Assembly (NCBI GenBank): GCA_963827335.1
Contig: CAWHAP010000015.1
Location: forward strand, 620,001-684,000
From: DASQMT01 sp963827335
GTDB taxonomy: Bacteria > Actinomycetota > Thermoleophilia > Solirubrobacterales > Solirubrobacteraceae
Reading direction: 5' to 3'
DNA length: 64,000 nt
The notes under the pieces are model-generated. The model did not search any database. It worked only from the letters and a program-made list of their open reading frames with translations, and was not told where the DNA came from. Of the stretch, positions 1 through 7,532 are shown in pieces. A program made the translations under genes and the position numbers. Numbering within the stretch: position 1 is the stretch's first letter; the number at the start of each line of letters is the position of its first letter.

Positions 1-640
1 ACAGCGCGATCGGGTTGAAGCCGACGCGCTCGAGCACGAACAGCGACATCACGATGATGCCGATCATCAGCAGGACGGCCTTGATGATCTGCACCCACGT
101 GGTGGCGAGCATGCCGCCGAAGATCACGTAGCAGAGCATGAACACGCCCGTGAGGATCACGGCGAGGCTGAAGTCGATGCCGACGAGCGCCTGGATCAGC
201 ACGCCCGCGCCGACCATCTGCGCGATCAGGTAGAAGGCGACGACGGACAGCGTCCCCAGCGCCGCCGCGGTGCGCGCCGGCCGCTGGTTGAGCCGGAACG
301 ACAGCACGTCCGCGATCGTGTACTTGCCCGCGTTGCGCATCCGCTCGGCGAGCAGGAACATCACGGTGAGGAAGGCGACGAGGAACCCGATCGAGTACAG
401 GAACCCGTCGAAGCCGTAGAGGAAGATCAGGCCGGCGATGCCGAGGAACGACGCGGCCGACAGGTAGTCGCCGGAGATCGCGAGGCCGTTCTGGAACCCC
501 GTGATCTGGCGGCCGGCGGCGTAGAACGTGGTGGCGCCGGTCATGCGCTGCGACGCCCAGTAGGTGACGCCCAGCGTGACGGACAGGACGATCGCGAAGA
601 TCACGACCGCCTCGACGTTGACGGCGGCGTGGACGGTCAT
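1..640 (-). CDS. actP: cation/acetate symporter ActP, N-terminal part
   Basis: Sodium:solute symporter (SSS) family permease of the inner membrane, likely importing acetate or similar monocarboxylates. Only about 213 N-terminal residues are visible; the gene runs off the left edge. The first helices and the family signature GDYLSAASFLGIAGL are present. The ATG at 640 overlaps the TGA of the upstream DUF485 gene (ATGA), the classic yjcH-actP arrangement with translational coupling. It lies divergent from a LytS/LytTR pair and a second symporter, which suggests shared control. Substrate is inferred from family and partner; family assignment is secure. Confidence 0.9.
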   Translation of the reverse strand, partial: MTVHAAVNVEAVVIFAIVLSVTLGVTYWASQRMTGATTFYAAGRQITGFQNGLAISGDYLSAASFLGIAGLIFLYGFDGFLYSIGFLVAFLTVMFLLAERMRNAGKYTIADVLSFRLNQRPARTAAALGTLSVVAFYLIAQMVGAGVLIQALVGIDFSLAVILTGVFMLCYVIFGGMLATTWVQIIKAVLLMIGIIVMSLFVLERVGFNPIAL

Positions 641-1041
641 CGCCCGACCTCCTCGGCAGCCGCGGCCTCACGGGCGCGCTCGCGCTGGAAGCGCCCGCCC
701 GGGTGCTGCTCGTCCTCCACGTAGGACTCGATCGCCTTCGCGGCGAGCGGGTCGAACTCCTTGTCGGACTTGCTCAGGTACCAGAGGCCGAGCCCGAACA
801 CCATCACGAACTGCGTCAGCGCCCAGCAGTAGCCCACCGTCAGGCCCTGGTAGACGCTCTCGCCCATGAAGTCGGGCGCGTACGCGCAGAGCAGGATGAA
901 GCCGAGGTACCAGCTCAGGAAGAAGGCCGTGCACGGCAGCACGAAGCGCCGTCGACGGGCCACGAGCTCCTGGAACTCGGGCGATCGCTCGATCGCCTCC
1001 CAGTCGATGTCGGTCTGCGCACGCACCAGCGGATCCGCCAT
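637..1041 (-). CDS. DUF485 membrane protein, ActP partner
   Basis: Small inner-membrane protein of the DUF485 (YjcH) family, 134 residues, usually encoded directly before acetate symporters; its biochemical role is unknown. The N-terminal IDWEAIERSPEFQELVARRR is typical of the family. Two membrane segments follow, at about residues 33-55 and 63-88, then a charged tail. The ATG at 1041 is preceded by a purine-rich Shine-Dalgarno stretch (GAGGAGAGGAG), so this operon has a leadered mRNA, unlike most genes here. It overlaps actP by four bases and is probably cotranscribed with it. Confidence 0.88.
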   Translation of the reverse strand: MADPLVRAQTDIDWEAIERSPEFQELVARRRRFVLPCTAFFLSWYLGFILLCAYAPDFMGESVYQGLTVGYCWALTQFVMVFGLGLWYLSKSDKEFDPLAAKAIESYVEDEQHPGGRFQRERAREAAAAEEVGR

Positions 1042-1131
1042 GTCCTGCTCCTCTCCTCAGACAGGGGTCGGCGGTGTCCTACCCACGCATCGGGACGACT
1101 TCGTGACGAATCGCTCAAGGGTCGGAAGGGT

Positions 1132-1164
1132 CGACGAACGGCGTCTGGGACGCGACGAACGGCG
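1132..1164. promoter_or_regulatory. candidate LytTR operator, two direct repeats
   Basis: The 12-mer CGACGAACGGCG occurs at 1132-1143 and again, identically, at 1153-1164, start to start 21 bases. LytTR regulators typically bind two direct repeats about two helical turns apart. The site lies in the divergent region between the DUF485-actP operon and the kinase/LytTR operon, just upstream of the kinase promoter hexamer. Binding is inference; the repeat is directly visible. Confidence 0.5.
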
Positions 1165-1186
1165 CCCGCTCGACCGGCGGTGGCCG

Positions 1187-1192
1187 TATGCT
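1187..1192 (+). promoter_or_regulatory. -10 hexamer of the kinase/LytTR operon
   Basis: TATGCT lies 8 bases before the GTG at 1201. A -10 at this distance places the transcript start at or next to the start codon, implying a leaderless mRNA. No Shine-Dalgarno sequence precedes the GTG. Confidence 0.5.
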
Positions 1193-1200
1193 CGGACGCG

Positions 1201-2376
1201 GTGGACGTCGCCCTGGGGGTCGTGCTGGGCATGGTGCTGGCCGCGTCGCTCGCGGCGGGCTGGCGGCTCATCCGCGCCCCGCGCGTGATCGACCCCGGCG
1301 GCGCCGCGATGCAGCGCGCCGTGCACGCGGCGACGACGATCCTGCCCCACCTGCGCCGCGGCCTCGGACCCGAGAGCGCCGCCTCGGCCGCGGGGCCGCT
1401 GCGCACGCTGACCGGCGCCGACGCGGTCGCGCTCGCCGGCACCGGCGACGCGCTGCTCGCGTTCGCCGGCCCCGGATCCGACCACCACCGCGCGGGCGAC
1501 CCGCTCGACGCGCTGATCCGCGCCCACCGCGACGAGCGCGTCCACGTCGAGCCGAGGCTGCCCTGCGCGCACCCGGGTTGCCCGCTGCGGTCGGCGATCG
1601 TCGCGCCGCTCGCCGTGCGCGAGCGGCGGGTCGGGCTGCTGATCGCGCTCTACGAGCGCCCGGGCCGGGTGCGCCTGGAGGAGTCGCGCGTCGTGGCCGA
1701 GGCGGCCGCGCTGGTCTCGGCGATGGTCGAGCTGTCCGAGGTCGAGGCGCAGGGCGAGCGGCTCGCGCGGGCCGAGCTGCGGGCGCTGCGCGCGCAGATC
1801 TCGCCGCACTTCATCTACAACGCGCTGGCCGCCGTCGCCGCCTTCATCCACTCGCGCCCCGAGGAGGCGCGCGAGCTGCTGATCGAGTTCTCCGAGTTCA
1901 TCCGCTACGCGTTCGCCCGCCAGCGCCCGTACGTGACGCTGGCCGACGAGCTGCAGTACGTGGAGAAGTACCTGCGGCTGGAGCAGGCCCGCTTCGGCGA
2001 GCGGCTGCGGGTGCGCGTGCAGGTCGACCCGGAGGTGCTGCACGCGGTCGTGCCCGTGCTCTCGCTGCAGCCGCTCGTCGAGAACGCGGTGCGCCACGGC
2101 GTGGAGTCGCGCCCCGGCGGGGGGCTCGTGTCGATCGAGGGGATCGACCTCGGCGCCGACGTCGAGCTGCGCGTGTCCGACGACGGCGACGGGATCGACC
2201 CGGAGCGGGCGGCCGAGGCGCTGGCGGGGCGCGGACCGGGTATCGGTCTGGGCAACGTGCACGGGCGGCTGCAGAGCACCTTCGGAGAGGGCTACGGCCT
2301 CGTGGTCGAGAACAGCGGCGGGACGACCGTGGTCATGACCCTGCCCAAGTTCCGCGCGGGGGTCCGTCCCGGATGA
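1201..2376 (+). CDS. LytS/YpdA-type sensor histidine kinase with GAF domain
   Basis: Membrane-anchored sensor kinase, 391 residues. One N-terminal membrane helix (residues 3-23) is followed by a GAF-like domain (about 40-180) carrying a CAHPGC cysteine pair (C122, C127). The His_kinase domain has ISPHFIYN (phospho-acceptor His203), LQPLVENAVRHG as N-box, and DDGDGID and GIGLGN as nucleotide-binding boxes. The GTG at 1201 is chosen because the membrane helix starts there and a TATGCT hexamer lies 8 bases upstream; an open frame reaching back to 703 is antisense to DUF485. It overlaps the LytTR regulator by ATGA. Its likely job is sensing a carboxylate or redox state to control symporter expression, as YpdAB and BtsSR do. 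Confidence 0.88.
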   Translation: MDVALGVVLGMVLAASLAAGWRLIRAPRVIDPGGAAMQRAVHAATTILPHLRRGLGPESAASAAGPLRTLTGADAVALAGTGDALLAFAGPGSDHHRAGDPLDALIRAHRDERVHVEPRLPCAHPGCPLRSAIVAPLAVRERRVGLLIALYERPGRVRLEESRVVAEAAALVSAMVELSEVEAQGERLARAELRALRAQISPHFIYNALAAVAAFIHSRPEEARELLIEFSEFIRYAFARQRPYVTLADELQYVEKYLRLEQARFGERLRVRVQVDPEVLHAVVPVLSLQPLVENAVRHGVESRPGGGLVSIEGIDLGADVELRVSDDGDGIDPERAAEALAGRGPGIGLGNVHGRLQSTFGEGYGLVVENSGGTTVVMTLPKFRAGVRPG

Positions 2377-3113
2377 GCGAGGGCCTCGCGCTCCTGGCTG
2401 TGGACGACGAGCGGCCCGCGCTCGAGGACCTCGTGCGGATGCTGCGCGCCTCGCCGCAGGTCGCGCGCGTCGAGGCCGCCGCGTCGGCCGCCGAGGCGCT
2501 CGTCGAGCTCGGCGAGGCGCGCGACCCGTTCGACGCGCTGTTCCTCGACGTGCGCATGCCCGGGCTCGACGGGCTCGAGCTCGCGCGCGTGCTGCGGCGC
2601 TTCGAGCGTCCCCCCGGGATCGTCTTCGTGAGCGCCTTCGACGACGCGGCCGTCGACGCGTTCGAGCTCGCCGCGCTCGACTACCTCGTCAAGCCGGTCT
2701 CCAGCCGGCGGCTCGACGAGGCGATCGACCGCGTCCGGCGCGCGGCCCGCGCCGCGCCGCTGCCGGCCGACGGCCTCGACGACGACGTGCTGCCCGTCGA
2801 CATGCTGCGCGGCGGCGGCACGCGGCTGCTCGCCCGGTCCTCGATCCTCTACGTGCAGGCGCACGGCGACTACGTGCGCGTCGCGTCCGACGAGGGCCGC
2901 TTCCTCCTGCGCGCCCGCATGGCCGAGCTGGAGGCGCGGTGGTCGGGCCTGGGCTTCGCGCGCGTGCACCGCGGCTACCTCGTCAACCTCCGCCGCGCCG
3001 TCGAGGTCCGCCCGCAGCTCAACGGCACCGCGGTGCTGGTCATGGCCGACGGCGCCGAGGTGCCGATCGCGCGCCGTCAGGTCGGCGAGCTCCGCCGGCG
3101 GCTGGCGGTGTGA
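2373..3113 (+). CDS. LytTR-family response regulator
   Basis: Cytoplasmic response regulator of 246 residues. The receiver domain (1-120) has the acidic pocket near DDE and phospho-acceptor Asp59 in FLDVRMPG, with Lys in DYLVKPV. The C-terminal LytTR DNA-binding domain (about 145-245) includes GFARVHRGYLVNLRRA. The start overlaps the kinase stop (ATGA) and the stop overlaps the next gene's GTG, so four genes form one coupled operon. Its probable targets are the two symporter operons, through the direct repeats at 1132-1164; this is inference from context. Confidence 0.9.
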   Translation: MSEGLALLAVDDERPALEDLVRMLRASPQVARVEAAASAAEALVELGEARDPFDALFLDVRMPGLDGLELARVLRRFERPPGIVFVSAFDDAAVDAFELAALDYLVKPVSSRRLDEAIDRVRRAARAAPLPADGLDDDVLPVDMLRGGGTRLLARSSILYVQAHGDYVRVASDEGRFLLRARMAELEARWSGLGFARVHRGYLVNLRRAVEVRPQLNGTAVLVMADGAEVPIARRQVGELRRRLAV

Positions 3114-3430
3114 GCGCGCCGCGCACGCCGCGCGACGAGCTGGCCGAGGCGACCGCGCACGGCGGCCTGTACCTGCGCCGGCTCGTGCGCAGCCAGCTCG
3201 GGCTGAGCGTGCTCACGCTCGTCGCCTTCGGCGGCTTCCTCGGCTCGCTGCCGCTCGCGCTGTACCTGCTGCCCGGGCTCCAGGACGTCGACCTGTTCGG
3301 CGTGCCGCTGCCGGTGCTGCTGATCGTCGTGCCGCCGTTCCCGGTCTTCGTCGCCTTCGGCTGGCTCTACGCGCGCCGGGCGCGGGCGCTCGAGCAGGCC
3401 TTCCGCGAGCTCGTGGAGCCGCGCGAGTGA
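3110..3430 (+). CDS. DUF485-like small membrane protein
   Basis: 106-residue protein with a basic N-terminus and two membrane helices (about residues 25-50 and 63-84), followed by ARRARALEQAFRELVE. It sits immediately before an SSS symporter, so it is probably the functional counterpart of the DUF485 protein at 637-1041, although sequence similarity is weak by eye. The GTG start overlaps the regulator stop, and its own TGA overlaps the symporter GTG, both as GTGA. Function beyond transporter partner is unknown. Confidence 0.75.
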   Translation: MSAPRTPRDELAEATAHGGLYLRRLVRSQLGLSVLTLVAFGGFLGSLPLALYLLPGLQDVDLFGVPLPVLLIVVPPFPVFVAFGWLYARRARALEQAFRELVEPRE

Positions 3431-5139
3431 CGGCGCTGCTCGCGATCCTCGCCGTGACGGGTGCGACGGTCGGGCTGGGCGCCTACGGCGTGCGCTTCGC
3501 GCGCACGACGTCGGACCTGTTCGTCGCCTCGCGCGCGGTCACGCCGTGGTGGAACGCGGCCGCGATCTCCGGCGAGTACCTCTCGGCGGCGTCGTTCCTC
3601 GGCGTCGCCGGGCTGCAGATGAAGCTCGGCAGCGGCGCGCTGTGGCTGCCGCTCGGCTTCACGGCCGGCTACCTCGCGCTGCTGCTCTTCGTCGCGGCGC
3701 CGCTCCGGCGCTTCGGCGCCTACACGATCTCCGACTTCGCGGAGGCGCGGCTGCGCTCCCCGCGGCTGCGCGTCCTGTCCTCGGCGATCGTGCTGCTGAT
3801 CGGCGGCTTCTACCTCGTGCCGCAGCTCAAGGGCGCGGGGCTGACGCTCGGCGAGGTCGTCGGCGCGCCGTACTGGGTCGGCGTCGTGGCGGTCGGGGCC
3901 GTGGTCGCGCTCAACGTCGCGCTCGGCGGGATGCGCGGGATCACCTACGTGCAGGCGTTCCAGTACTGGGTCAAGACGTTCGCGATCGCGTTCCCCGCCT
4001 GCCTGCTGCTGCTCCACCTCGGCGGGCTGCCCGAGCGCGCGGCGATGTTCGGGCACGACTACCCCCGCGCACCGGCGGACGGGCTCGTCGTCACGCTCGA
4101 CCGGCCGGTGACCGCGACGTTCCCGGAGGCCGCGGCGGTGGTCGCCGGCGGGCGGAGCCTGCGCGTGGGGGCGGGCGACGAGGTGCGGCTGCCGGCCGGC
4201 CGCGTCACGCTGCCCGCAGGCACCGCCGTGCCGGTCGCCGCGGGCACCGACGCGCAGCGCGGCGAGGACTGGGCGCGCCCCGTGTCCGACACCGGCGACG
4301 CCTCGCCGCTGTTCGTCTACTCCCTCCTGATCGCCACGTTCCTCGGGACGATGGGGCTGCCGCACATCCTCGTCCGCTTCTACACGAACCGGGACGGGCC
4401 CGCGGCGCGCCGCACGACCGTGCGGGTGCTCGGGCTGCTCGGGCTCTTCTACGCCTTCCCGGCGGTCTACGGCGCGCTGGGCCGCGTGCTCGTGCCCGAG
4501 CTCTACCTGACCGGGGAGACCGACTCGGTGGTGCTGCGGCTGCCCGAGGCGGCGTGGCCCGGGCTCGGCGGCGAGCTGCTGGGAGCACTCGTCGCAGCGG
4601 GGGCGTTCGCCGCCTTCATGTCGACGGCGTCCGGCCTGCTCGTCTCGCTGGCGGGCGCGGTCACGCACGACTTCGGGCGCGGGGTGGCGCGCGACCCGGC
4701 GGCGCGCCGGCGCCGCTTCCGGGTCGCGGCGCTCGGCGCCATGGTCGTCCCGGCGCTGCTCGCGCTGGTCGCACGGGGGCTCGACATCTCCGTGCTGGTG
4801 GGGTGGGCGTTCGCGCTCGCCGCCTCGACGTTCTGCCCGCTGCTGCTGCTCGGGATCTGGTGGGACGGGCTGACCGCCCGCGGCGCCGCGGCCGGGCTCG
4901 TGACCGGCGCCCTGCTGGCCACGGCCGCGATCTTCGCCGGCCTGCTCGTGGACCCGGACCACCGCACGCTCGAGGCGCTGCTCACCCAGCCCGCCGTGCT
5001 CAGCGTGCCGCTGGCCTTCGCGACGATGGCGGTCGTCTCCCTGCTGGACACGAAGGCGCGCCGCCCGCCCCACGCCGGGCTGCTCGCGCTGCACGCGCCC
5101 GAGGGCCTCGGGCTCGGGCTCGAGGAGTCGACGACCTAG
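3427..5139 (+). CDS. second sodium:solute symporter (acetate/pyruvate type)
   Basis: SSS-family symporter of 570 residues, homologous to ActP but a distinct paralogue. GEYLSAASFLGVAGLQ marks the first conserved helix pair, and about 12-13 helices can be traced. A hydrophilic insertion of roughly 80 residues (about 215-295), rich in Val, Gly and Arg, interrupts the core between helices. Downstream, MGLPHILVRFYTN and GAFAAFMSTASGLL are typical family motifs. It is the last gene of the kinase/LytTR operon, GTGA-coupled to the DUF485-like gene. Its stop shares a CTAG with the convergent gene. Substrate is unproven; monocarboxylate is most likely. Confidence 0.88.
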   Translation: MTALLAILAVTGATVGLGAYGVRFARTTSDLFVASRAVTPWWNAAAISGEYLSAASFLGVAGLQMKLGSGALWLPLGFTAGYLALLLFVAAPLRRFGAYTISDFAEARLRSPRLRVLSSAIVLLIGGFYLVPQLKGAGLTLGEVVGAPYWVGVVAVGAVVALNVALGGMRGITYVQAFQYWVKTFAIAFPACLLLLHLGGLPERAAMFGHDYPRAPADGLVVTLDRPVTATFPEAAAVVAGGRSLRVGAGDEVRLPAGRVTLPAGTAVPVAAGTDAQRGEDWARPVSDTGDASPLFVYSLLIATFLGTMGLPHILVRFYTNRDGPAARRTTVRVLGLLGLFYAFPAVYGALGRVLVPELYLTGETDSVVLRLPEAAWPGLGGELLGALVAAGAFAAFMSTASGLLVSLAGAVTHDFGRGVARDPAARRRRFRVAALGAMVVPALLALVARGLDISVLVGWAFALAASTFCPLLLLGIWWDGLTARGAAAGLVTGALLATAAIFAGLLVDPDHRTLEALLTQPAVLSVPLAFATMAVVSLLDTKARRPPHAGLLALHAPEGLGLGLEESTT

Positions 5140-6050
5140 CGGCGCTTGCGCTTGCGCTTGCGCGCCGAGGCCGAGGAGGACGGCGCGCCGCCGACCGCGG
5201 CGGGCTCCGGCTCGGGCCCCTCGACAGGCTCGCCGCGGCGCGCCCGCGCGCGCTGCTCGCGCACCTCGGCCGAGCTCGGCCACGGCTCCGCGCGGCCCGT
5301 GCGCCAGGCAGGCGGCATCCCGCCCGGCCAGCGGCTCGTGAACAGCAGCGCGAGCATGATCAGCCAGAAGCACTGCACGACCGGCAGCGGGCCGCCGAAC
5401 GGCAGGATCTGCAGCGCGCCGGTGATGATCCCGAGCACGCCCATGAAGCGCGTGAGGAGGCCGACGCGCATCGCGTTCATGGCGACGAACACGAGCGCCA
5501 GCGCAAGGCCGAGCGCGCCGGGCAGCCCGAGCAGCGACGCGAACAGGCTGATGCCGCCCTGGCTGATGTCGTTGGCCGCGTCGACGGTCCGCGGGCCGTC
5601 GAGGAAGTCGCTGATCGCGGCGTTCGTGCCGAACGCCGAGAGCACGGTGGAGATCGCCTGCAGGCTGCCGGCGATCAGCGGCAGCGGGACGATGAACCGC
5701 GGCATCTCGGGCCGGCGCGCGCGGGTGGCGACCGCGAGGTAGGTCAGCGCCCAGCCGAGGGCGACGTAGCCGATGGCGACGACGATGCTCGACAGCAGCA
5801 CGCCCGTCGCCTGGTCGCTGTAGTACTGGAACGTGTCGATGCGGAGCGACTCGAGCGTCCCGACCGGCCCCGGCTGCTCGGCGCGCGTGAGCGTCTCGAG
5901 CAGGCTGTGGCGCGGCAGGTCGGAGAGCGTCAGCCCGCGCCAGACGGTGCCGACGAACGTGAAGAGCGCCGCGACGGCGGCCGCGAGCGCCGCCGACGTC
6001 CGCTGGCGCTCCTCCCAGGCAAGGGGCTCTTCCGTTGCTTCGACGGCCAC
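5136..6050 (-). CDS. conserved multi-helix membrane protein, unknown function
   Basis: 304-residue integral membrane protein I cannot assign to a characterised family. About six hydrophobic segments are visible (near residues 20-40, 83-108, 120-142, 165-192, 197-215 and 218-236). A soluble acidic and basic C-terminal tail ends in KRKRKRR. The GTG at 6050 is chosen because a TACGAT hexamer lies 10 bases upstream and the reading frame begins with a short charged segment before helix 1. It is convergent with the symporter; both stop codons share the palindrome CTAG at 5136-5139. Confidence 0.72.
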   Translation of the reverse strand: MAVEATEEPLAWEERQRTSAALAAAVAALFTFVGTVWRGLTLSDLPRHSLLETLTRAEQPGPVGTLESLRIDTFQYYSDQATGVLLSSIVVAIGYVALGWALTYLAVATRARRPEMPRFIVPLPLIAGSLQAISTVLSAFGTNAAISDFLDGPRTVDAANDISQGGISLFASLLGLPGALGLALALVFVAMNAMRVGLLTRFMGVLGIITGALQILPFGGPLPVVQCFWLIMLALLFTSRWPGGMPPAWRTGRAEPWPSSAEVREQRARARRGEPVEGPEPEPAAVGGAPSSSASARKRKRKRR

Positions 6051-6079
6051 GAGGCGGTGAATCGTAGCCGGGGCGGGGG

Positions 6080-6289
6080 TCAGGCCCGGTCGCGGCCGTG
6101 GGCCGGCGGCGTGCGCTGCGCGGGGCGCAGCGTGCGGCGCGGCGGCTCAGGCTCGATCTCGTTCCGCCCGGCGACGCGCGAGACGCGGTCGCCGGCGGCG
6201 AGCAGCAGGTCCAGGAACGGCGCCGCGACCCCGATCAGGCCCTCGATCCTGCGCCGGTTGGCGAGCTGGCTGGGCGTCCGGTAGGCCAC
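6080..6289 (-). CDS. small hypothetical protein, 69 residues
   Basis: Short open frame starting MAYRTPSQLANRRRIEGLIG with a hydrophobic stretch (GLIGVAAPFLDLLLAAGDRV) and a proline/arginine-rich tail. A TACAAT hexamer on the minus strand lies 10 bases before the GTG and overlaps the forward promoter of the next gene. Codon use fits the surrounding genes, but length is small and no family is recognised. It could be a real amphipathic peptide or a chance frame. Confidence 0.45.
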   Translation of the reverse strand: MAYRTPSQLANRRRIEGLIGVAAPFLDLLLAAGDRVSRVAGRNEIEPEPPRRTLRPAQRTPPAHGRDRA

Positions 6290-6299
6290 GATCAGGTCG

Positions 6300-6309
6300 A
6301 TTGTAGGCT
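6300..6309. promoter_or_regulatory. overlapping divergent -10 elements sharing TA
   Basis: The ten bases ATTGTAGGCT read as TAGGCT on the plus strand (6304-6309, 6 bases before ATG 6316) and as TACAAT on the minus strand (6305-6300, 10 bases before GTG 6289). The central TA is used by both. This fits the ANNNTANNNT layout also seen at 18839 and 48496. Confidence 0.55.
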
Positions 6310-6315
6310 CCCGGC

Positions 6316-7257
6316 ATGGCCCGGATCGCGGTCTACGGCGCGTCGGGCCGCACGGGCCGGCTCGTGGTCGAGCAGCTCGCCGCCGCCGGCGCCGAGCTCG
6401 TGGTCGCCGGGCGCGACGAGGCGCGCCTGCGCGCGGCGGCGCCCGCCGGGGCCGAGCTCGCGCTCGCGCCGCTCGACGACCCGCGCGCGCTCGGCCGCGC
6501 GCTCGCGGGCTGCGCCGCCGTCGTGAACTGCGCAGGTCCCTTCCTCACCCAGGGGGCGCCGGTGCTGGAGGCGGCGATCGAGGCGCGCGTGGCCTACGCC
6601 GACACCGCCGCCGAGCAGGCCTGGGTGCACCGCGTGTTCGAGCGCTACGGGCCGCTCGCGGAGGAGCGCGGCGTGGCGCTCGTGCCGGCCGCGGGCTTCG
6701 ACTTCCTCCCCGGCGACCTCGTCTGCGCGGTCGCGGCGGAGGGGCTGGGCCCGCTGCGGTCGCTCGACGTCGGCTACGCGGTCGACGCCTTCCGGATGAG
6801 CGGCGGGTCGCTGCGCTCGGCGGCCGCCGCGGTGCGCCGGCGGCCGCTCACCTACGCCGGCGGCGCCTGGCGGTTCGGGCTCGCCCCGCCCGCCCGCGTG
6901 ACGTTCCCGCCGCCGTTCGGCGAGCGCCTCGCGCTCCCGTTCCCCGCCGGCGAGGTCGTCACCGCGCCGCGCCACCTGGCGGTGGAGCGCGTGCGCACGC
7001 GGATCGCGGCCGGCCCGCTCGTGCTCGGCGCGGGGCGCTCGCGCTGGGCGATCGTGGCGGAGGCCGAGGCCGTGGACGGCCGCGCGGCGCGCGCCGCCGT
7101 CCAGGGCGAGGACGTCTACGCGACGACCGCGGCGTGCGCCGCGCACGCGGGCACGCTGCTCGCCGAGGGCGCCGGCGCGGGCGCGCTCGCCCCCGCCCAG
7201 GCGTTCGCGCCCGAGGCCTTCCTCACGGCCGTCGGGCTGGCCCGCAGCGCGACCTGA
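6316..7257 (+). CDS. saccharopine dehydrogenase-like NADP-binding protein
   Basis: 313-residue oxidoreductase with an N-terminal Rossmann fold (IAVYGASGRTGRLVVEQL, residues 3-20), followed by AVVNCAGPFLTQGAPV, the pattern of saccharopine dehydrogenase/trans-acting enoyl reductase-like proteins. Such proteins usually reduce or isomerise carbonyl compounds in the cytoplasm; the substrate here cannot be told. The ATG is 6 bases after TAGGCT, implying leaderless translation. It stands alone between two unknown genes, so context gives no pathway. Confidence 0.8.
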   Translation: MARIAVYGASGRTGRLVVEQLAAAGAELVVAGRDEARLRAAAPAGAELALAPLDDPRALGRALAGCAAVVNCAGPFLTQGAPVLEAAIEARVAYADTAAEQAWVHRVFERYGPLAEERGVALVPAAGFDFLPGDLVCAVAAEGLGPLRSLDVGYAVDAFRMSGGSLRSAAAAVRRRPLTYAGGAWRFGLAPPARVTFPPPFGERLALPFPAGEVVTAPRHLAVERVRTRIAAGPLVLGAGRSRWAIVAEAEAVDGRAARAAVQGEDVYATTAACAAHAGTLLAEGAGAGALAPAQAFAPEAFLTAVGLARSAT

Positions 7258-7271
7258 GTACCATCTGGTGC

Positions 7272-7532
7272 ATGGAGGGATTTGGCTTCTTTCAGGACCC
7301 CGACTTCCAGAAGCGGCTGCAGGAGATGGCCGAGCAGATGCAGACCACGCAGAACCTGGCGTGGGCGGACAATGCGATCAAGCTCGCCGTCGACATGACG
7401 GTCGCCGCCATCAACCGGGTGAACATCCAGGGCACGACCGAGCAGCAGGCGCAGCAGATCCGCGCGGTCATGGCCACGGTGTTCCCCGAGGCCGTCACGC
7501 TGGTGCGCGAGGCTCGGCAGGGGCTTTCCTAG
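7272..7532 (+). CDS. small conserved-type helical protein, 86 residues
   Basis: Begins MEGFGFFQDPDFQKRLQEMA and continues as predicted amphipathic helix with many Gln, Ala and Met residues. No membrane segment or metal motif. The ATG at 7272 lies 7 bases after TACCAT; a longer in-frame start further upstream would overlap the preceding gene. The 3-prime end overlaps the convergent flippase-like gene by 38 bases. Residue composition differs from the Arg/Ala-rich shadow frames, supporting a real protein. Function unknown. Confidence 0.7.
   Translation: MEGFGFFQDPDFQKRLQEMAEQMQTTQNLAWADNAIKLAVDMTVAAINRVNIQGTTEQQAQQIRAVMATVFPEAVTLVREARQGLS

Noticed and set aside
703..1200. Long plus-strand extension upstream of the LytS-type kinase
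   Set aside because: It is antisense to the DUF485 gene, has Arg/His-rich composition and no domain; the kinase starts at GTG 1201 with a promoter hexamer close by.
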